A stretch of DNA of 64,000 nucleotides from Aurelia coerulea (Eukaryota; Cnidaria; Scyphozoa; Semaeostomeae; Ulmaridae). This document shows positions 1-11,117 of this stretch, in pieces. The notes beneath the pieces are model-generated. The model saw nothing but the letters and a program-made list of their open reading frames with translations, was not told the DNA's origin and did not search any database. The DNA lies in assembly GCA_039566865.1 (NCBI GenBank), contig CM076959.1, forward strand, positions 19,080,501 through 19,144,500. The letters run 5' to 3'. Each line of letters starts with the position of its first letter. The first letter of the stretch is position 1. The translations under genes were made by a program, and so were the position numbers.

Positions 1-168
1 AGCAATCGTAGAAGATATGAATGTTTGGTTTGTTCCTTAGTGAAGTACAAGGATTAACGCCCAAACAGCAACATTCATTTTGAAAACAATACGAAAATCC
101 TGTGTGATATCACCTTTCAAAAAACTGCAAAATCATCGTTTTGTTTACACTTTGACGACGGGGCCCTT
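1..168 (-). mobile_element. Truncated TTAA-flanked MITE (GGGGCTCCGTCGTC-type TIR)
   Basis: The segment is the reverse complement of roughly 25154-25327, where a complete copy of the same element lies. Its right end carries the TIR (GACGACGGGGCCC) followed by TTAA at 169-172. The other end lies outside the window. It has no coding capacity of its own and is a non-autonomous DNA-transposon fragment, possibly piggyBac-like from the TTAA flank. Confidence 0.7.
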
Positions 169-346
169 TTAACATTGAAATCAATGGTTCATTTAGATTT
201 TGGTTGGTGAATTTATTCATCGCATAAAATAATTATTCTCTTCTGCATCTACACCCCATGTCATTTTATCCTGGGTCAGTCTCACAGTAGAGGTCAAAAG
301 TTTTTCGAACTTCCCACAGGAATTAACCTATATATTCTTGCCCATA

Positions 347-524
347 GACCTTTTAGCTATTCTACAAACGAGCCTGGATCGAGCGTTATTTTTATATATT
401 TTTATATACGACGTTCGATCGAGTGGCGTTACAGCTTCTATCACTTTTGTGCACATTCGAAAATTCTACAAAATGTAGCGAAATGTTGTTCGATTCTGAT
501 TCTCTTCAGAATAGCTAAAAGGTC
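347..524. mobile_element. GACCTTTTAGCTATTC-family MITE, complete copy
   Basis: The ends are an inverted repeat: GACCTTTTAGCTATTC on the left and GAATAGCTAAAAGGTC on the right. The 178-bp body matches 43300-43476 closely along its length, and related or partial copies lie at 9649-9805, 13636-13735, 24728-24815, 32580-32752 and 43672-43795. It is flanked by TA on both sides, so a TA target duplication is possible but not proven. This is the most repeated short element in the window. Confidence 0.8.
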
Positions 525-654
525 TATTCATACTATCCAAAAATTCAATCAATCAATCAATTGATCAATCGTACGCAAACACACAAAGCTATTCAGCAAT
601 ATTGGCTTTTTTCAGTAATTCATTTTGAGTGGGCAGAAAGCATTTCTAGCTACT

Positions 655-862
655 CAAAGCTAATTTAGGCCGACTATGCATGCCGCATCCAAGCATGGGA
701 CCCCTAGTTTAACGTCCCTTCCGAAGGACGGCTAGGTGAGTTGGAGGTCAGGCCTCCGAGAGGTCACCCATCCGGAGTTTAACCTCACTCGACCGAACTT
801 AACTTCAGTCCCCTGACGGAAACTGTATAAGCCGCTTGGCCACTGAATTTGAGTAGCCTAAC
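655..862 (-). mobile_element. tRNA/5S-like SINE head (Pol III promoter remnants)
   Basis: On the minus strand, TGGCCAAGCGG (832-842) fits a Pol III A box of tRNA-Leu/Ser type. GGTTAAACTCCGG (772-784), about 50 nt downstream, is a degenerate B box. The stretch 762-806 read on the minus strand (GAAGTTAAGTTCGG, then GGATGGGTGACC) also resembles the internal control region of 5S rRNA. It is too divergent to be a functional tRNA or 5S gene. A SINE head is the best reading, but which RNA it came from is unresolved. Confidence 0.5.
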
Positions 863-919
863 TTAGTGATGTGGCTAAATAATAAAAAATGAATAAAAAT
901 GAATGTTGTCAGTTTCATC

Positions 920-1290
920 AACCTGTTTTCAGTGACATATACCAGTTACCTGCAAATATTTGAGAGCTCCCAGTGGGGACTTCAAATTTAACTATCACAA
1001 TGGATGTATCATAATGTGAGATTTTCCCATTTTTTCATACTGTTTCTAGACATATACCAGTTCTCTATAACTATTTAAAACCTCCCACTAGGGGTTCAGA
1101 TTTGATCAAATTTCACATGAATTGGAGAATCCAAACTTTGGCCTGTGGACAATGTTCTTACATTTTTTTGGATATGTTCTCCCAGTGGGGGCTTCATACT
1201 TTGTTGACCAACTCCTCGATGGGTGTTTCAAACTATCTGAAATGTTTAGTGACATCTACTGGTATTTCATAAACATTTTAGAACTCTAAG
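920..1290. repeat. Degenerate tandem repeat, about 110-bp unit, about 3 copies
   Basis: Motifs such as GACATATACCAGTT, CTCCCAGTGGGGACTTCA and ATTTGATCAAATTT recur three times with drift at roughly 100-130-bp spacing. The last unit fades near GTGACATCTACTGG. No coding potential was seen. Confidence 0.5.
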
Positions 1291-1299
1291 CAAAGCTGT

Positions 1300-3260
1300 T
1301 CCTGACAATGCCTCTTCTGGTTTGATTTTAAAAGAAGCTTTCAGCGTCGTCAAATTATGTTGGCATGCCTACCTGCTACTAACGTGGAATTTTGTGATAC
1401 GTTCCAAATTTAACACTAATGCTGAGCACCCTGACATTAGTCAGTAGATAAGATGAGGGGAAAATGAATAAATGATCATGAACTGAATAGGAACTAATAT
1501 CATTACAGTACAGTTTCAATACAGTACATTACAATACATAGATCTGGCCTGATAATGAGTGATCTAAATTCGATTTATGCATGTTGAAAGTGCTTAAATC
1601 ATTCCGGTACACTGTTACAGTTGAGTTATGCTTAAAATTTACTTTCTTAGTGATAGAAGGATTAGTGATAAATTTGGTAGCCTATTCCTGGGAATCTCTG
1701 ATTAATTTTCCAAAATATAACCCCTATTATTGAATTCTATGTCCTAGATAGGATGTGAATCTATACCCCTTTCTCAGAGAAATAGTGGACAAGCATGAAA
1801 TCAAAAAAATAACAAAAGGGCGGGTGCCGGGGAGGGAACCCGGAAGAAGAGATATTCGTCATTTTCGTTGATCTACTATAGCAAAAGATTGATCATTGCT
1901 GCAAGCCTGGTAACGCTAATTTAATCTCTTCAAGGCGGAACATTCCGGTCTTTTGACCTCTATGAACGATGTCATCCGGTGTGACAGACTATCTGACTCA
2001 CCGAGATGGCATGAACACACGCCTTGGTTGAAACACGGAATAAGAGAAAGTTCTTATGTAAACAAAAAGTGAACAATGGAATTGTTTTGATGCTTTGCCG
2101 AGATATTCCGCCCATATCCCTCCCATGTAAACAAACTTTGAAATTACATTGAATCTGCGGTTTGTGAATCTCTCAATGGGTTATCAATCATTTCATTTCA
2201 GGTCAAATTTTCATAAGCATGATCATCCAAACTAACAAATGCCATATGTATATGGGTTCCTGAGTTTCTGATCATCCAAGGGAATAACTATGTTTCTCGG
2301 GCCAAAATTTAAAATAGCCTATTGCATTTTAAGTTCTCCAGTCCTGAATTTATATATTTATAAAAGAAAGAATCAAATTGAGAATAAATTGTGTTTTCAT
2401 GAAATGGCACTCGAGTTAGTAGTATTTTATCAAGGACTAAGCAACATAAAGGCACGTTTTGATCAATAAAATGCTCATTTCTCTCATTTGATGAGCATTT
2501 TACTGCTTTAAACTATTTTTTATAGGTATTGTAAATAAAGTAAATCATTGATGTAAAGGTAAAGTAAATCATTGCTCTCATTTGATGAGCATGATTTACT
2601 GCATTAAAATATCATCTTAGAGGTAGATCCCCCTCCACCCGCATCAAGTAGTTCAACTTTACATAAAACCACATCTATGTAATGATGTGTAATTATACCT
2701 CGATGACTTCTTAACTAAGGGACAACCTCCAACAACCATTAAAGTAAATCAACGGGGTTAAAAGCAACTTAGCTAGGTGGACTGGGTCCATCTAAATATA
2801 ACCTATTGTATTTGATGTTCTTGATCGATGAAAACAAAAGGGAGATTAGTCGCGCCTGCCGTCCTTTTGTGCTATGTTTAGATTATGTCGCTATATCTCC
2901 GTTCATTTACTTTAACTCTTTGAAGTTCATAAGCTATTCTTGTTTTGATCAAACGAGACTGATGAATGTCATAGCGGCTTGGTGAATGTTCAACTACTGA
3001 ATACATAATTATTGATCCTTAGATCCCCCAGCTAATATTAGAGAAATCCACACACTCTTGCACTTCAAAAAAGAACTAAAAGCGCACTCGACGAGCTGAA
3101 AATGCTGAAAGTAAAAACCCTGAAACACGACCCTCTGGAAGAACAGCCCATTTGTTTATCTTAGATATTATTTTCATTTAATAGAAGACTTGTGTTAGGC
3201 CTTTATGAGAATTTTTTAAGTCAGCTGAAGGGCTATTCGTGTATAAATAATAACAATGGA
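1300..3260. other. Intergenic stretch without a supported gene
   Basis: No ORF, transposon end or RNA gene could be supported here. A small local duplication around 2470-2600 repeats CTCTCATTTGATGAGCAT twice with nearby AGTAAATCATTG copies. The rest is AT-rich unique-looking sequence. Confidence 0.5.
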
Positions 3261-3276
3261 TAAATGAATGAATGAT

Positions 3277-3800
3277 AGCATAGCTTCCAAATCTTTAACT
3301 CCGCGCAAAAAGGTGGGTGTAAAATTCTATGATCTATTTCTTCTGTTTGAGTGGCTTGAAACAAACTTTAGTTACTTGTCTTTAATTCTACCGTTGGACA
3401 TTTCAGAAGTTCTGAGTATTTTTTGAAATTTCAGCGTATGTTACATTTCAACTCATTTGAGGGTGTGACGTCATCAAATTTCTAAATCATAAACTAGAAA
3501 AGTGACAGACTTTTGCTTGATACCACATTGTAGATATCCATAAATTATGGTTTTGTTCGAAATTATTTCATGTTGTTTCAAACAGTTTAGAAATTACGAT
3601 GGTTTTAAGTTTTTTGAAAATTTTTCTTGAATTCTTGAAAAAATAGAAAAACACTCTAATTTTGAAAATATTGAAGATTTCAGATAAGTCCAACGGTAGA
3701 ATTATTGAGAAATAGCTAGAGTTTCTTTGAAGTCATTCAGTTCAAAGAAATAAATAACTGAATTTTACAACAGCATTTTTAAAGATTTGGAACCTATGCT
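3277..3800. mobile_element. Mutator-like MITE, copy 1, with 9-bp target duplication
   Basis: The terminal inverted repeats read AGCATAGCTTCCAAATCTTT on the left and, reverse-complemented, AGCATAGGTTCCAAATCTTT on the right. ATGAATGAT directly repeats at 3268-3276 and 3801-3809, a 9-bp target-site duplication, which is the length typical of the Mutator/MuDR superfamily. The 524-bp interior is noncoding and matches the element at 4218-5021 over nearly its whole length. Confidence 0.8.
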
Positions 3801-3824
3801 ATGAATGATTTAATCTGAAAATCT

Positions 3825-3852
3825 AGCCAATCATAGACACGACAGTATGCCT
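3825..3852. mobile_element. End fragment of AGGCACACTGTC-type TTAA MITE
   Basis: The segment AGCCAATCATAGACACGACA followed by GTATGCCT and TTAA (3853-3856) matches the right end of the complete elements at 15510-15746 and 24911-25149. The rest of this copy is missing. Confidence 0.55.
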
Positions 3853-3863
3853 TTAAAAAGTCG

Positions 3864-4009
3864 TTGTCACCCGGCGGGGTCCCATGCGGGCAAAAATCAA
3901 ATTTGGCCTACGCGGAAATTATAAATCCACGATAAGTTCTGCTTAGGTCAAATTTGATTTTCAGACAGTCTGAAATTTCAGCGTGCCCGCAAAGGACCTT
4001 GGGTGACAA
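3864..4009. mobile_element. Short palindromic MITE (TTGTCACCC TIR)
   Basis: The left end TTGTCACCCGGCGGGGTCCC and the right end (TTGTCACCCAAGGTCCTTTG in reverse complement) form an inverted repeat that continues through GCGGGCA and an inner AATCAAATTTG pair. The loop is about 50 bp. A second right end of the family is at about 14887-14921, and an inner segment recurs near 46733-46768. Confidence 0.7.
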
Positions 4010-4217
4010 TGCCTCGTAAACTGCACATTAGACATTGAACTAAAAACGTCTGGTAAGCTGAATCAATAAAGTCAATTCAAAGATCATTCTTCGGGTGGTA
4101 TACAGCTTCCTTGGATATTAATAGTTTGTATGTTTAATTAGCTTGATCATAGTGATAGGAAATGAATCTAAATAAACATGAAATATCATTTGGCGAAAAA
4201 AATACATTCTATCAAGG

Positions 4218-5021
4218 AGCATAGGTTCCAAGTCTTTAACTCAGCGTAAAAAGGTGGGTGTAAAATTCAATGATCTATTTCTTCTGATTGAATGGCTTGA
4301 AAGAAACCTTAGATACTTATCTATAATTCTACCATTGGACTTTCTAGAAATTTTGAATATTTTTCAAAATTATAGCGTATTTTACATTTCAGCTCATTTT
4401 AGGATGTGACGTCATCAAATTTCTAAATCATAAACCAGATGAGTGACAGACTTTTGCTTGATACTATATTGTAGGCATCCATAAACCATGGTTTTCTTCG
4501 TAATGATATCATGTTGCGTCAAACGGTTTAGAAATTACGATGGTTTCAAGTTTTTTTGAAAATTTTTCTTGAATTCTTGAAAAGGAAGAAAAACACTCTA
4601 ATTCTGAAACTATTAAAGATTTCGGAAAAGTCCAACGGTATAATTATAGAGAAATAGCTAAAGTTTCTTTGAAGTCATTCAGTTCAAAGAAATAGGTCAC
4701 TCAATTCCCTGGGGGGGGGGGGTAACTCCAGTACTCAGTGGTACGGGGTTGTGCCATTCAGTGTATAGTACTACCCCCCATAAATCCGGAAATTTTCAAA
4801 AAATGATACCCATAAATCCGGAGATTCCTCAAAAGCATACCCACAAATCCGGAAATTTCTCCAAAAAGGTTACCCATAAATCCGGAACTTCTGATGAAAA
4901 AGGAACCCTAAAATATGGCACAACCCCGTACCACTGAGTACTGGAGTTACCCCCCCCCCCCCCCCCCCCCCCCCCGGGTTCAATTCTACACCGGCCTTTT
5001 TAAAGATTTGAAACCTATGCT
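4218..5021. mobile_element. Mutator-like MITE, copy 2, carrying a nested insertion
   Basis: This has the same TIRs and body as the element at 3277-3800. CTATCAAGG is duplicated at 4209-4217 and 5022-5030, another 9-bp target duplication. The extra length relative to copy 1 is explained by the nested element at 4708-4979. The interior is noncoding. Confidence 0.82.
4708..4979. mobile_element. Nested element with homopolymeric G/C ends and internal repeats
   Basis: The insertion interrupts the Mutator-like element at a site that is intact in its sister copy. TCAATTC at 4701-4707 and 4980-4986 is a 7-bp (or 6-bp) direct repeat. Inside are TIRs GGTAACTCCAGTACTCAGTG and GTACGGGGTTGTGCCAT, preceded by 12 G on the left and followed by 26 C on the right. 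The middle has four to five copies of a 31-33-bp unit around CCATAAATCCGGAAATT (4779-4910). A 62-codon ORF across it only translates the repeat. Confidence 0.75.
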
Positions 5022-5030
5022 CTATCAAGG

Positions 5031-5796
5031 GCACTGTGCACTGTGGACATTGGTTTGTTAGAAATTATGATTTTATTCCGTCTCCCGAGTATTATGCTTT
5101 TTCTTCTGCCTTTTAGGCCTTAACTTTGGAATCTAATAAACAGGTAACAACAACATTGGGCTGGGAGGAAAAATGTTTGGCGGCTTATTCCACTCGAAAG
5201 TTGGGGGCCTAAGCACAATATCCGGGTGGCGGAATCATACTTTCAAACAATCCAATGTCCACAACGCCCAAATCTACCAAATTCCGAAAACAGAAGACTT
5301 CGCAGCGAAAGAAACATATTTCCCAATTAAACACAATAATCTTCAAAACAGCAGGATCGGATGCACAGTGGTGAAAATGAAAATTCGCCCGTCAAAACGA
5401 GAATCTCTCCGAAGTCTGCAAACCCTTCCGTCTTTTAGAGCAGAAGGTTCCGAAGGCCTTCCAAACCTACCAAACCTACAGAATTTCAGAGTCAATCAAA
5501 CACAAATTCCGAGTCTAACAAGTAACAAGTCTAATTGTTAATAAGTAGCAAGTCTAGTGGTAACAAGTCTACCGCTTTCAGAATTGGTAGCAATCAAACA
5601 CAAACATACATAAGCTAAACGATAATTCAAGAGCCAATTCATACAAGCATATAAAATTTTTAAAGATAATTCAGAAATATACTACAACTTCTGTAAACGT
5701 TTCGATTGTCATCTTCTTCGGTAACTGTTCATACAATGACTTGGAGACTTACCTAAAAACCTAGATTACAATAGGGTAACAAAAGAAACAACTTAA
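5031..5796. other. Intergenic stretch; one unsupported 122-codon ORF
   Basis: A + strand ORF at 5173-5541 starts with ATG and runs 122 codons, but its product is low-complexity (LPNLPNLQN, repeated S/N/Q), matches no family I recognise and lies in a transposon-rich area. I do not call it a gene. Nothing else is supported. Confidence 0.4.
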
Positions 5797-6931
5797 GGTA
5801 ACTCTGCTTTCCGCTCTAGTGCACAGCGAAATGCCGTTTTGCAAAACCACTCTCCTCAGAAAACAGTTAATTTCTCCAATATTATTCTGCCTATTGAAAA
5901 ACGGTAAAAAGGATGTTGTTCTGTATAATCTGGGCAATCGAAAGATGTATAAATCGCAATCTTTCCGTCAACCCTGGTTTCGCAAATCCTAGTTCAAATC
6001 TTTTTGCTAATTTCAGAAAAGTGGATTTTTCTCCAAAACTACTCGAAAAATGTTCGATTTTTTTTCGTTCCGTCTTTAGCTAGGCTGTTGATCTACAACT
6101 TTGCCAAGTCTGATTGAAAAAGCTAGGCTAGATTTTCTGCAATCGAATTTCGTATTTGTGTTTACTTTTCGACAGCGAAATGGAGAAACCTTGGTCAGCG
6201 GATTACCATGCTATGAAGCACGCTTGCAAAAGCTCAGGCTTGAAGAAACTTTCAGAAGTTTTTCCATTGGCAAACAAAAGAACGTCATCTTTTGGGAATA
6301 CCATACGCAGGTCTCAAAAGACATCCTTAGTGCGCTTGTAAAAGTATCATTTGCATCTATTGATTAAAAATTACTGATTTTATCAGCAGCTTCACGAAAC
6401 CATGCTTTGGGTGTCTTTCGAGACTTTCGTAAGCATTCACAAATTATCAATTTCTTTTAGAGTCCACAATGAGCATAGATCTTAGATCAAGAACTAATTT
6501 TTTTGCAAAAACATTCTACGGGCGTTCAAATCGTTCTGCATGCGCTAAACTGTTGACCAACGCTTTTCCCCTTCGATGTCGAAAAGTAAACAGAAATGTA
6601 AAATTCGATTGCAGGAAATCTAGCCTAGCTTTTTCAATCAGACTTGGCAAAGTTGTAGATCAACTATTTAGCTAATGATGGAGCGAAAAAAAATCGAAAC
6701 TTTTTCTAGTAGTTTTGGAGGTAAATCCACATTTCTGAAATCAGCAAAAAGATTTTAGCAAGGAAACATTGCGATTTATACATCTTTCGATTGCCCAGAT
6801 TATACAGAACAACATCCTTTTTACCGCTTTTCGATAGACCAAATAATATTGGCGAAATTAACTGTTTTCTGAGGAGAGTGGTTTTGCGAAACGGCATCTC
6901 GCTGTGCACTAGAGCGGAAAGCAGAGTTACC
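5797..6931. mobile_element. Large TTAA-flanked foldback transposon (1.13 kb)
   Basis: The two arms, roughly 5797-6225 and 6535-6931, are inverted copies of each other (about 400 bp each) separated by a loop of about 310 bp. The outer end GGTAACTCTGCTTTCCGCTC is mirrored exactly at the right end. TTAA sits at 5793-5796 and 6932-6935, the target duplication of piggyBac-type elements. Several ORFs of 60-100 codons lie in the arms and loop, but none resembles a transposase, and those in the arms mirror one another. It is a non-autonomous foldback. Confidence 0.82.
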
Positions 6932-6935
6932 TTAA

Positions 6936-7585
6936 CAAAGGGACCTAGCTCATACACATGTTCCCAACTGAACTATAAAAAGCGAGTGGGCCGGAAACGC
7001 AAAGAGAAGCAAAAGCTAAAAATATCCCTCAATGTTTTGACACCATTCAAATGTTTGACCCCAATTATTTACAAATTCGTATATTGGATATCTTCTTGAA
7101 AATAAATGATATAAATGAAGATTGTTACCTGGTTTTCACGGTATCATAATATTTACAAACAAATAGCAAAACATAATCCCTTTATTTATAAACGAAATCT
7201 AATGTCTGAATCCTTCCCTAATCTGCTACTAAAGGTGATAAACTAAAGACAAGTACATATTCTGCATAGAAGATAATCTAGACTCTTTCTGATAGCATCA
7301 CCATGCCAATTTGCGGATAACAAAAGCTACCCTTCAAAGTTTCATAAAAAAAATTTACAAAGTTCATTCATACAAGAAATCTGCTGCAACGACTGTCGTG
7401 AAATATCATACGAAAGAGGTGTAAAAATGTCAATTACGCGTATCTTTTATAAGAAAGACTGTAAAAAAGAATTGAGAGCACAAAGGCAAACGGGAGCACA
7501 AAATTATTCAAAAATTTGTTTTCTTTCGTCTTGCAATCTAAAGCAGAGTTTCCTTGCTTGTCATATTTTATTACTGGGTATTACA
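6936..7585. other. Intergenic stretch, nothing supported
   Basis: AT-rich sequence without recognisable genes or element ends. An 87-codon ORF that starts at 7427 runs into the next repeat element and is not supported. Confidence 0.45.
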
Positions 7586-7586
7586 A

Positions 7587-8066
7587 GAAAATTCTCTCAA
7601 CCATTAATTCAAAACAAACAAAGCCGCAAAAGTTTCCCCGAAACTAGTAGGGCAAACTCTCGCCTTGTGCAAGAGAAAGGTGGTTTTTAAGAGAAGTCAT
7701 GTGCTGATAACGAAAGAAGAAGGGCAAATCTAAATTCGTGTCTGGTGGATTTTGCTTATTTGATTCAGAAGAAGAGCATAAGGTATTGCAATTCTTGCAT
7801 ACTTAGGGCTTAAATGAAACAATTACTACTCAGCTTCTGAACCAAATAAACAAAATCCGCCAGGCAGAACTTTAGATTTACCATTCTTCTTTCAGCATAA
7901 GCATATACATTCTCTTAAAAACCACCTTTCGCGTGCACAAGACGAGAGTTTGCCCTACTGGTTTTGGTTTCAGGGCAACTTTTGCAGATTTGTTTGCTTT
8001 GGCTTACTGGTTGAGAGAATTTCCTTTGTCTGCAGTCGCTAATCGCTTTGAATTGAGGTGTCGATC
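7587..8066. mobile_element. Foldback MITE, TTCTCTCAACC family, copy 1
   Basis: The left arm (TTCTCTCAACCATTAATTCA) and the right arm (its complement near 8010-8030, then AATCGCTTTGAATTGAGGTG) form a long inverted repeat that includes a GTTTTTAAGAGA pair near 7685 and 7915. Related copies are at 28662-29153 and 47079-47550; all share an interior CAGCTTCTGAACCAAA. The left outer end is eroded here. Confidence 0.65.
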
Positions 8067-8636
8067 ACTTTGAATTGAACTGAAACTTTAGTTTGCATGT
8101 GATCAGTTAAATTCTGCCAATCAATGTACGCTCCTTGAGGGTCTTCGTCAGCATTATGTTAGCATATTTTGACAAGAGTGTATACGCAGCTGTACTTACT
8201 TGCAAGGACACATTGCCTTTAAATTAGACCACCATTTTACAAGAACGAATGAATTGTAGTCATTTTATAACAACTCAGGCTGATTTGCAAAGTTGCAGGT
8301 TCTTATACGCAGGTGTTTACCGTGAGGGAAATTCAGATAACTTAGAAAGTATTGGGTCCAGCTCTTAGTTTCTAATAAGAATTAATGTCCCATATAAAAT
8401 ATAGCTCTAACAAAACCATGCATGCATCACCATTTTTATGGGTTTTCATGGCCCAAGAAAATGGCGAAAACAAACTGATGATACCAGTAATGCATACTAG
8501 TTGAGACAGCTTTTTGTATGTCAGCTTAAGATGCGTCGGGATAATTTACACTTGCAAAAATTAATAAATAATTTAATACGTAAATCGAATCAATCCAAAA
8601 AACCTTTACCAAATAATTCCCGAACAATAAACATCG

Positions 8637-9615
8637 ATGAAAGATTCAGTTTCTATGAGTCATAGATTCTCCAGGTGGGTTGAACTCAGTTGAACTTGCA
8701 AACCATATGTAAATAAGCTACAGTTCGGGGTTACAGTTTTTGATACCAGGAAAGGAGTGACTCACAAAGCTATGCGTACTGCAAAGGGGAACCTCGGAAG
8801 TGTTTGAAAACTAACTGACTATGAAAGATTCAGTTTCTATGAGCCATAGATTCTCCAGGTGGGTTGAACTCAGTTGAACTTGCAAACCATATGTAAATAA
8901 GCTACAGTTCGGGAGTACAGTTCTTGATACCAAGAAAGGAGTGACTCACAAAGCTATGTGTACTGCAAAGGGGAACCTCGAAAGTGTTTGAAAACTAACT
9001 GACTATGAAAGATTCCGTTTCTATGAGCCATAGATTCTCCAGGTGGGTTGAACTCAGTTGAACTTGCAAACTATATGTAAATAAGCTACAGTTCGGGGTT
9101 ACAGTTTTTGATACCAGGAAAGGAGTGACTCACAAAGCTATGTGTACTGCTGCCAAGAGCAACCTCGAAAGTGTTTGAAAACAAACTTTCTATGAACGAT
9201 ACTGTTTCTGTGAGTCATATATAGATTTACTAGGTGGGTTGAACCCAATTGAACTTGCAAACCATATGTAAATAAGCTACAGTTCCGGGTTACAGTTCTT
9301 GATACCAGGAAAAGAGAGACTATCAAATCTATGATACTGCCAAGAGGAAGATCTAAAGTGTTTGAAAACAAACTTTCTATGAACGATACTGTTTCTGTGA
9401 GTCATATATAGATTTACTAGGTGGCTTGAATCCAATTGAACTTGTAAACCCACATGTAAATAGGCTACAGTTCGGGGTTACAGTTCTTGATACCAGGAAA
9501 AGAGAGACTATCAAATCTATGATACTGCCAAGAGGAACATTAAAAGTGTCTGAAAACAAACTGACCATGCAAGATTCAGTTTCCATGAGTCATATAGCTT
9601 TGCCAGGTGTCTTGA
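8637..9615. repeat. Tandem array, 184-188-bp unit, 5 full copies plus a partial
   Basis: Units begin at 8637, 8821, 9005, 9192, 9379 and 9567, each starting ATGAAAGATTC or ATGAACGATAC. The first three are nearly identical and the later ones drift. The spacing (184, 184, 187, 187, 188) is close to a nucleosome repeat. The ORFs of about 70 codons inside are repeat translations, not genes. Confidence 0.88.
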
Positions 9616-9648
9616 ACATTTTAAAACCATTTTAGAGAAGTTAAAACA

Positions 9649-9805
9649 GACCTTTAGCCTTTCTACAGAAGATAGTAGATCCAGGAATATTTTTTACATT
9701 TCCATTGGATTTCCATACGAAACATTGGATCGGGTGGCGTTAAAGATTGTATCACTGTTGAAAAATATCACTCAATCCAGACTTCTGTAGCATAGCTAAA
9801 AGGTC
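9649..9805. mobile_element. GACCTTTTAGCTATTC-family MITE, diverged copy
   Basis: The left end GACCTTTAGCCTTTCT and right end AGCTAAAAGGTC match the family TIR. The interior keeps GGATCGGGTGGCGTTA and CACTCAATCCAGACTTC, seen in reverse orientation in other copies. It is about 157 bp. Confidence 0.65.
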
Positions 9806-9837
9806 GATTGTTTGAATCACGAACATCTGCCGAGCCT

Positions 9838-9965
9838 GCTATATAGAGTAAGGAGAGTCGCCAACTCTCTGTAATTCCAGGCTAAAGGAATTACGAGGTG
9901 TAGTGACATCGAGAGGAAGGACCAGGACGCTGCTTCGATAAGCTTAGCTTCTCAGCATCCTAAAA
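9838..9965 (+). mobile_element. SINE body fragment, 5'-truncated
   Basis: The sequence from GCTATATAGAGTAAGGAGAG through GCTTCGATAAGCTTAGCTTC is the reverse complement of 24500-24632, where the same body is joined to a tRNA-like head. This copy lacks the head. An A-rich tail (AAAGAAGAAAAAAGCAAACA) follows near 9993, as expected of a retroposed short element. Confidence 0.65.
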
Positions 9966-9994
9966 CTGCCTTCGGATGCTAGGTAGAAATGTAA

Positions 9995-11117
9995 AGAAGA
10001 AAAAAGCAAACAAACATACATTGAGTAGATGTTGAATAAATTGTTTTTCACGATTTTATAATGTGTAGAAATCTGACAGCAAAATTATCGATTGCCACAA
10101 CGAATGAGGAGCATCAATATTTAGTCTACAAGCACAATTTGCAGTATATAACAACAACCACCAAAATTTACAGTGCGGCTCTCAAGCACCTGTGTTCCGC
10201 GTTTTACCGCGCACATCAAAACTACAAGCAAGTAATTATTACCCTTACTGGTCAGCAGATTAAGTTGAACTCAAAATATTATGATTCACAAATTGATAAA
10301 AGATCATCTCAGTTAATCCCCTAATATACCCCCTGAGATTTCAGGGTAGGGTACGGCAAAGATTAAGGAGGGAAGAGAGGAAAGTTAAGTGCTAATAACT
10401 CATTTAAAAGGCGCGTTAGAATAACAAAATCATACAGATCAAAACAGATGGTTAAGATTGAAGATATATACTTTGATCAGCGAATATTCTCGAATTGCTA
10501 AAACGCCCAGGGACAATATCATGTGTTTATATATCATAAAGAGTAAGCGGTTAAGTGCACCAATAAGTCATGTTGTGAATAGAGTTATAAAGCTAAAGAA
10601 AAGCTCAAGTCAGTTTAACAAACAAGCAGACAAAGTATGGCATACTTCACTTCGATTCTATCCTATTTTCAAGCCAGTTATAAATTTCTCCGTCGGTCTT
10701 TAATTATGCATAAGACGAAGGAATCATAAATAATTCAAAAGAGTCTATGCCCTACTGTAAGTTTTAATGCTAGCCTAAAAGAAAATACTCAAGACAGTAA
10801 AAAGTTGGTTCAAACTACTAACGCAAATTGCCATATTGAGGTGGATAATCAAGCTGTTTTTGTTCACAGAGTTAGGCAAATTGGCGAACGGGAAATAGGC
10901 CTGACGAGTCACTAGTATGTTGAGCATTGAGTATCTCGAACACCTGCTAATACATTTGGTTTTAGATTGACAAGCGAGCGAGCGAACGAACCCAGTGACG
11001 TCTGGCTTAAGCAAGCCTGTGTGTTATTCAGCTGATCCTGGCCTCATCTCGTCGTAGCTTGCTTAGTGATTGTGGATTGAGTAACCACTTCTTATATATG
11101 TGTTTTTCTTGTTGCAG
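9995..11117. other. Region upstream of the Kv1 exon; no gene supported
   Basis: Two ORFs of 81-87 codons (10061-10324 and 10458-10703) have no recognisable features and AT-driven composition, so I do not call them. The stretch ends in a pyrimidine-rich tract and TTGCAG at 11112-11117, a good splice acceptor. The region just before the exon is therefore probably intron, with an unseen 5' exon further upstream. Confidence 0.45.

Noticed and set aside
764..806. Functional 5S rRNA gene
   Set aside because: Only part of the internal control region is similar and the rest of a 120-nt 5S gene is absent.
4749..4937. 62-codon ORF with repeated HKSGNF
   Set aside because: Translation of the 31-33-bp repeat inside the nested poly-G/C element.
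5173..5541. 122-codon ORF on the + strand
   Set aside because: Low-complexity product with no domain, no splice or expression evidence, and transposons on both sides.
9138..9635. ORFs of 69-77 codons in the 8.6-9.6 kb array
   Set aside because: Translations of the 184-188-bp tandem repeat.
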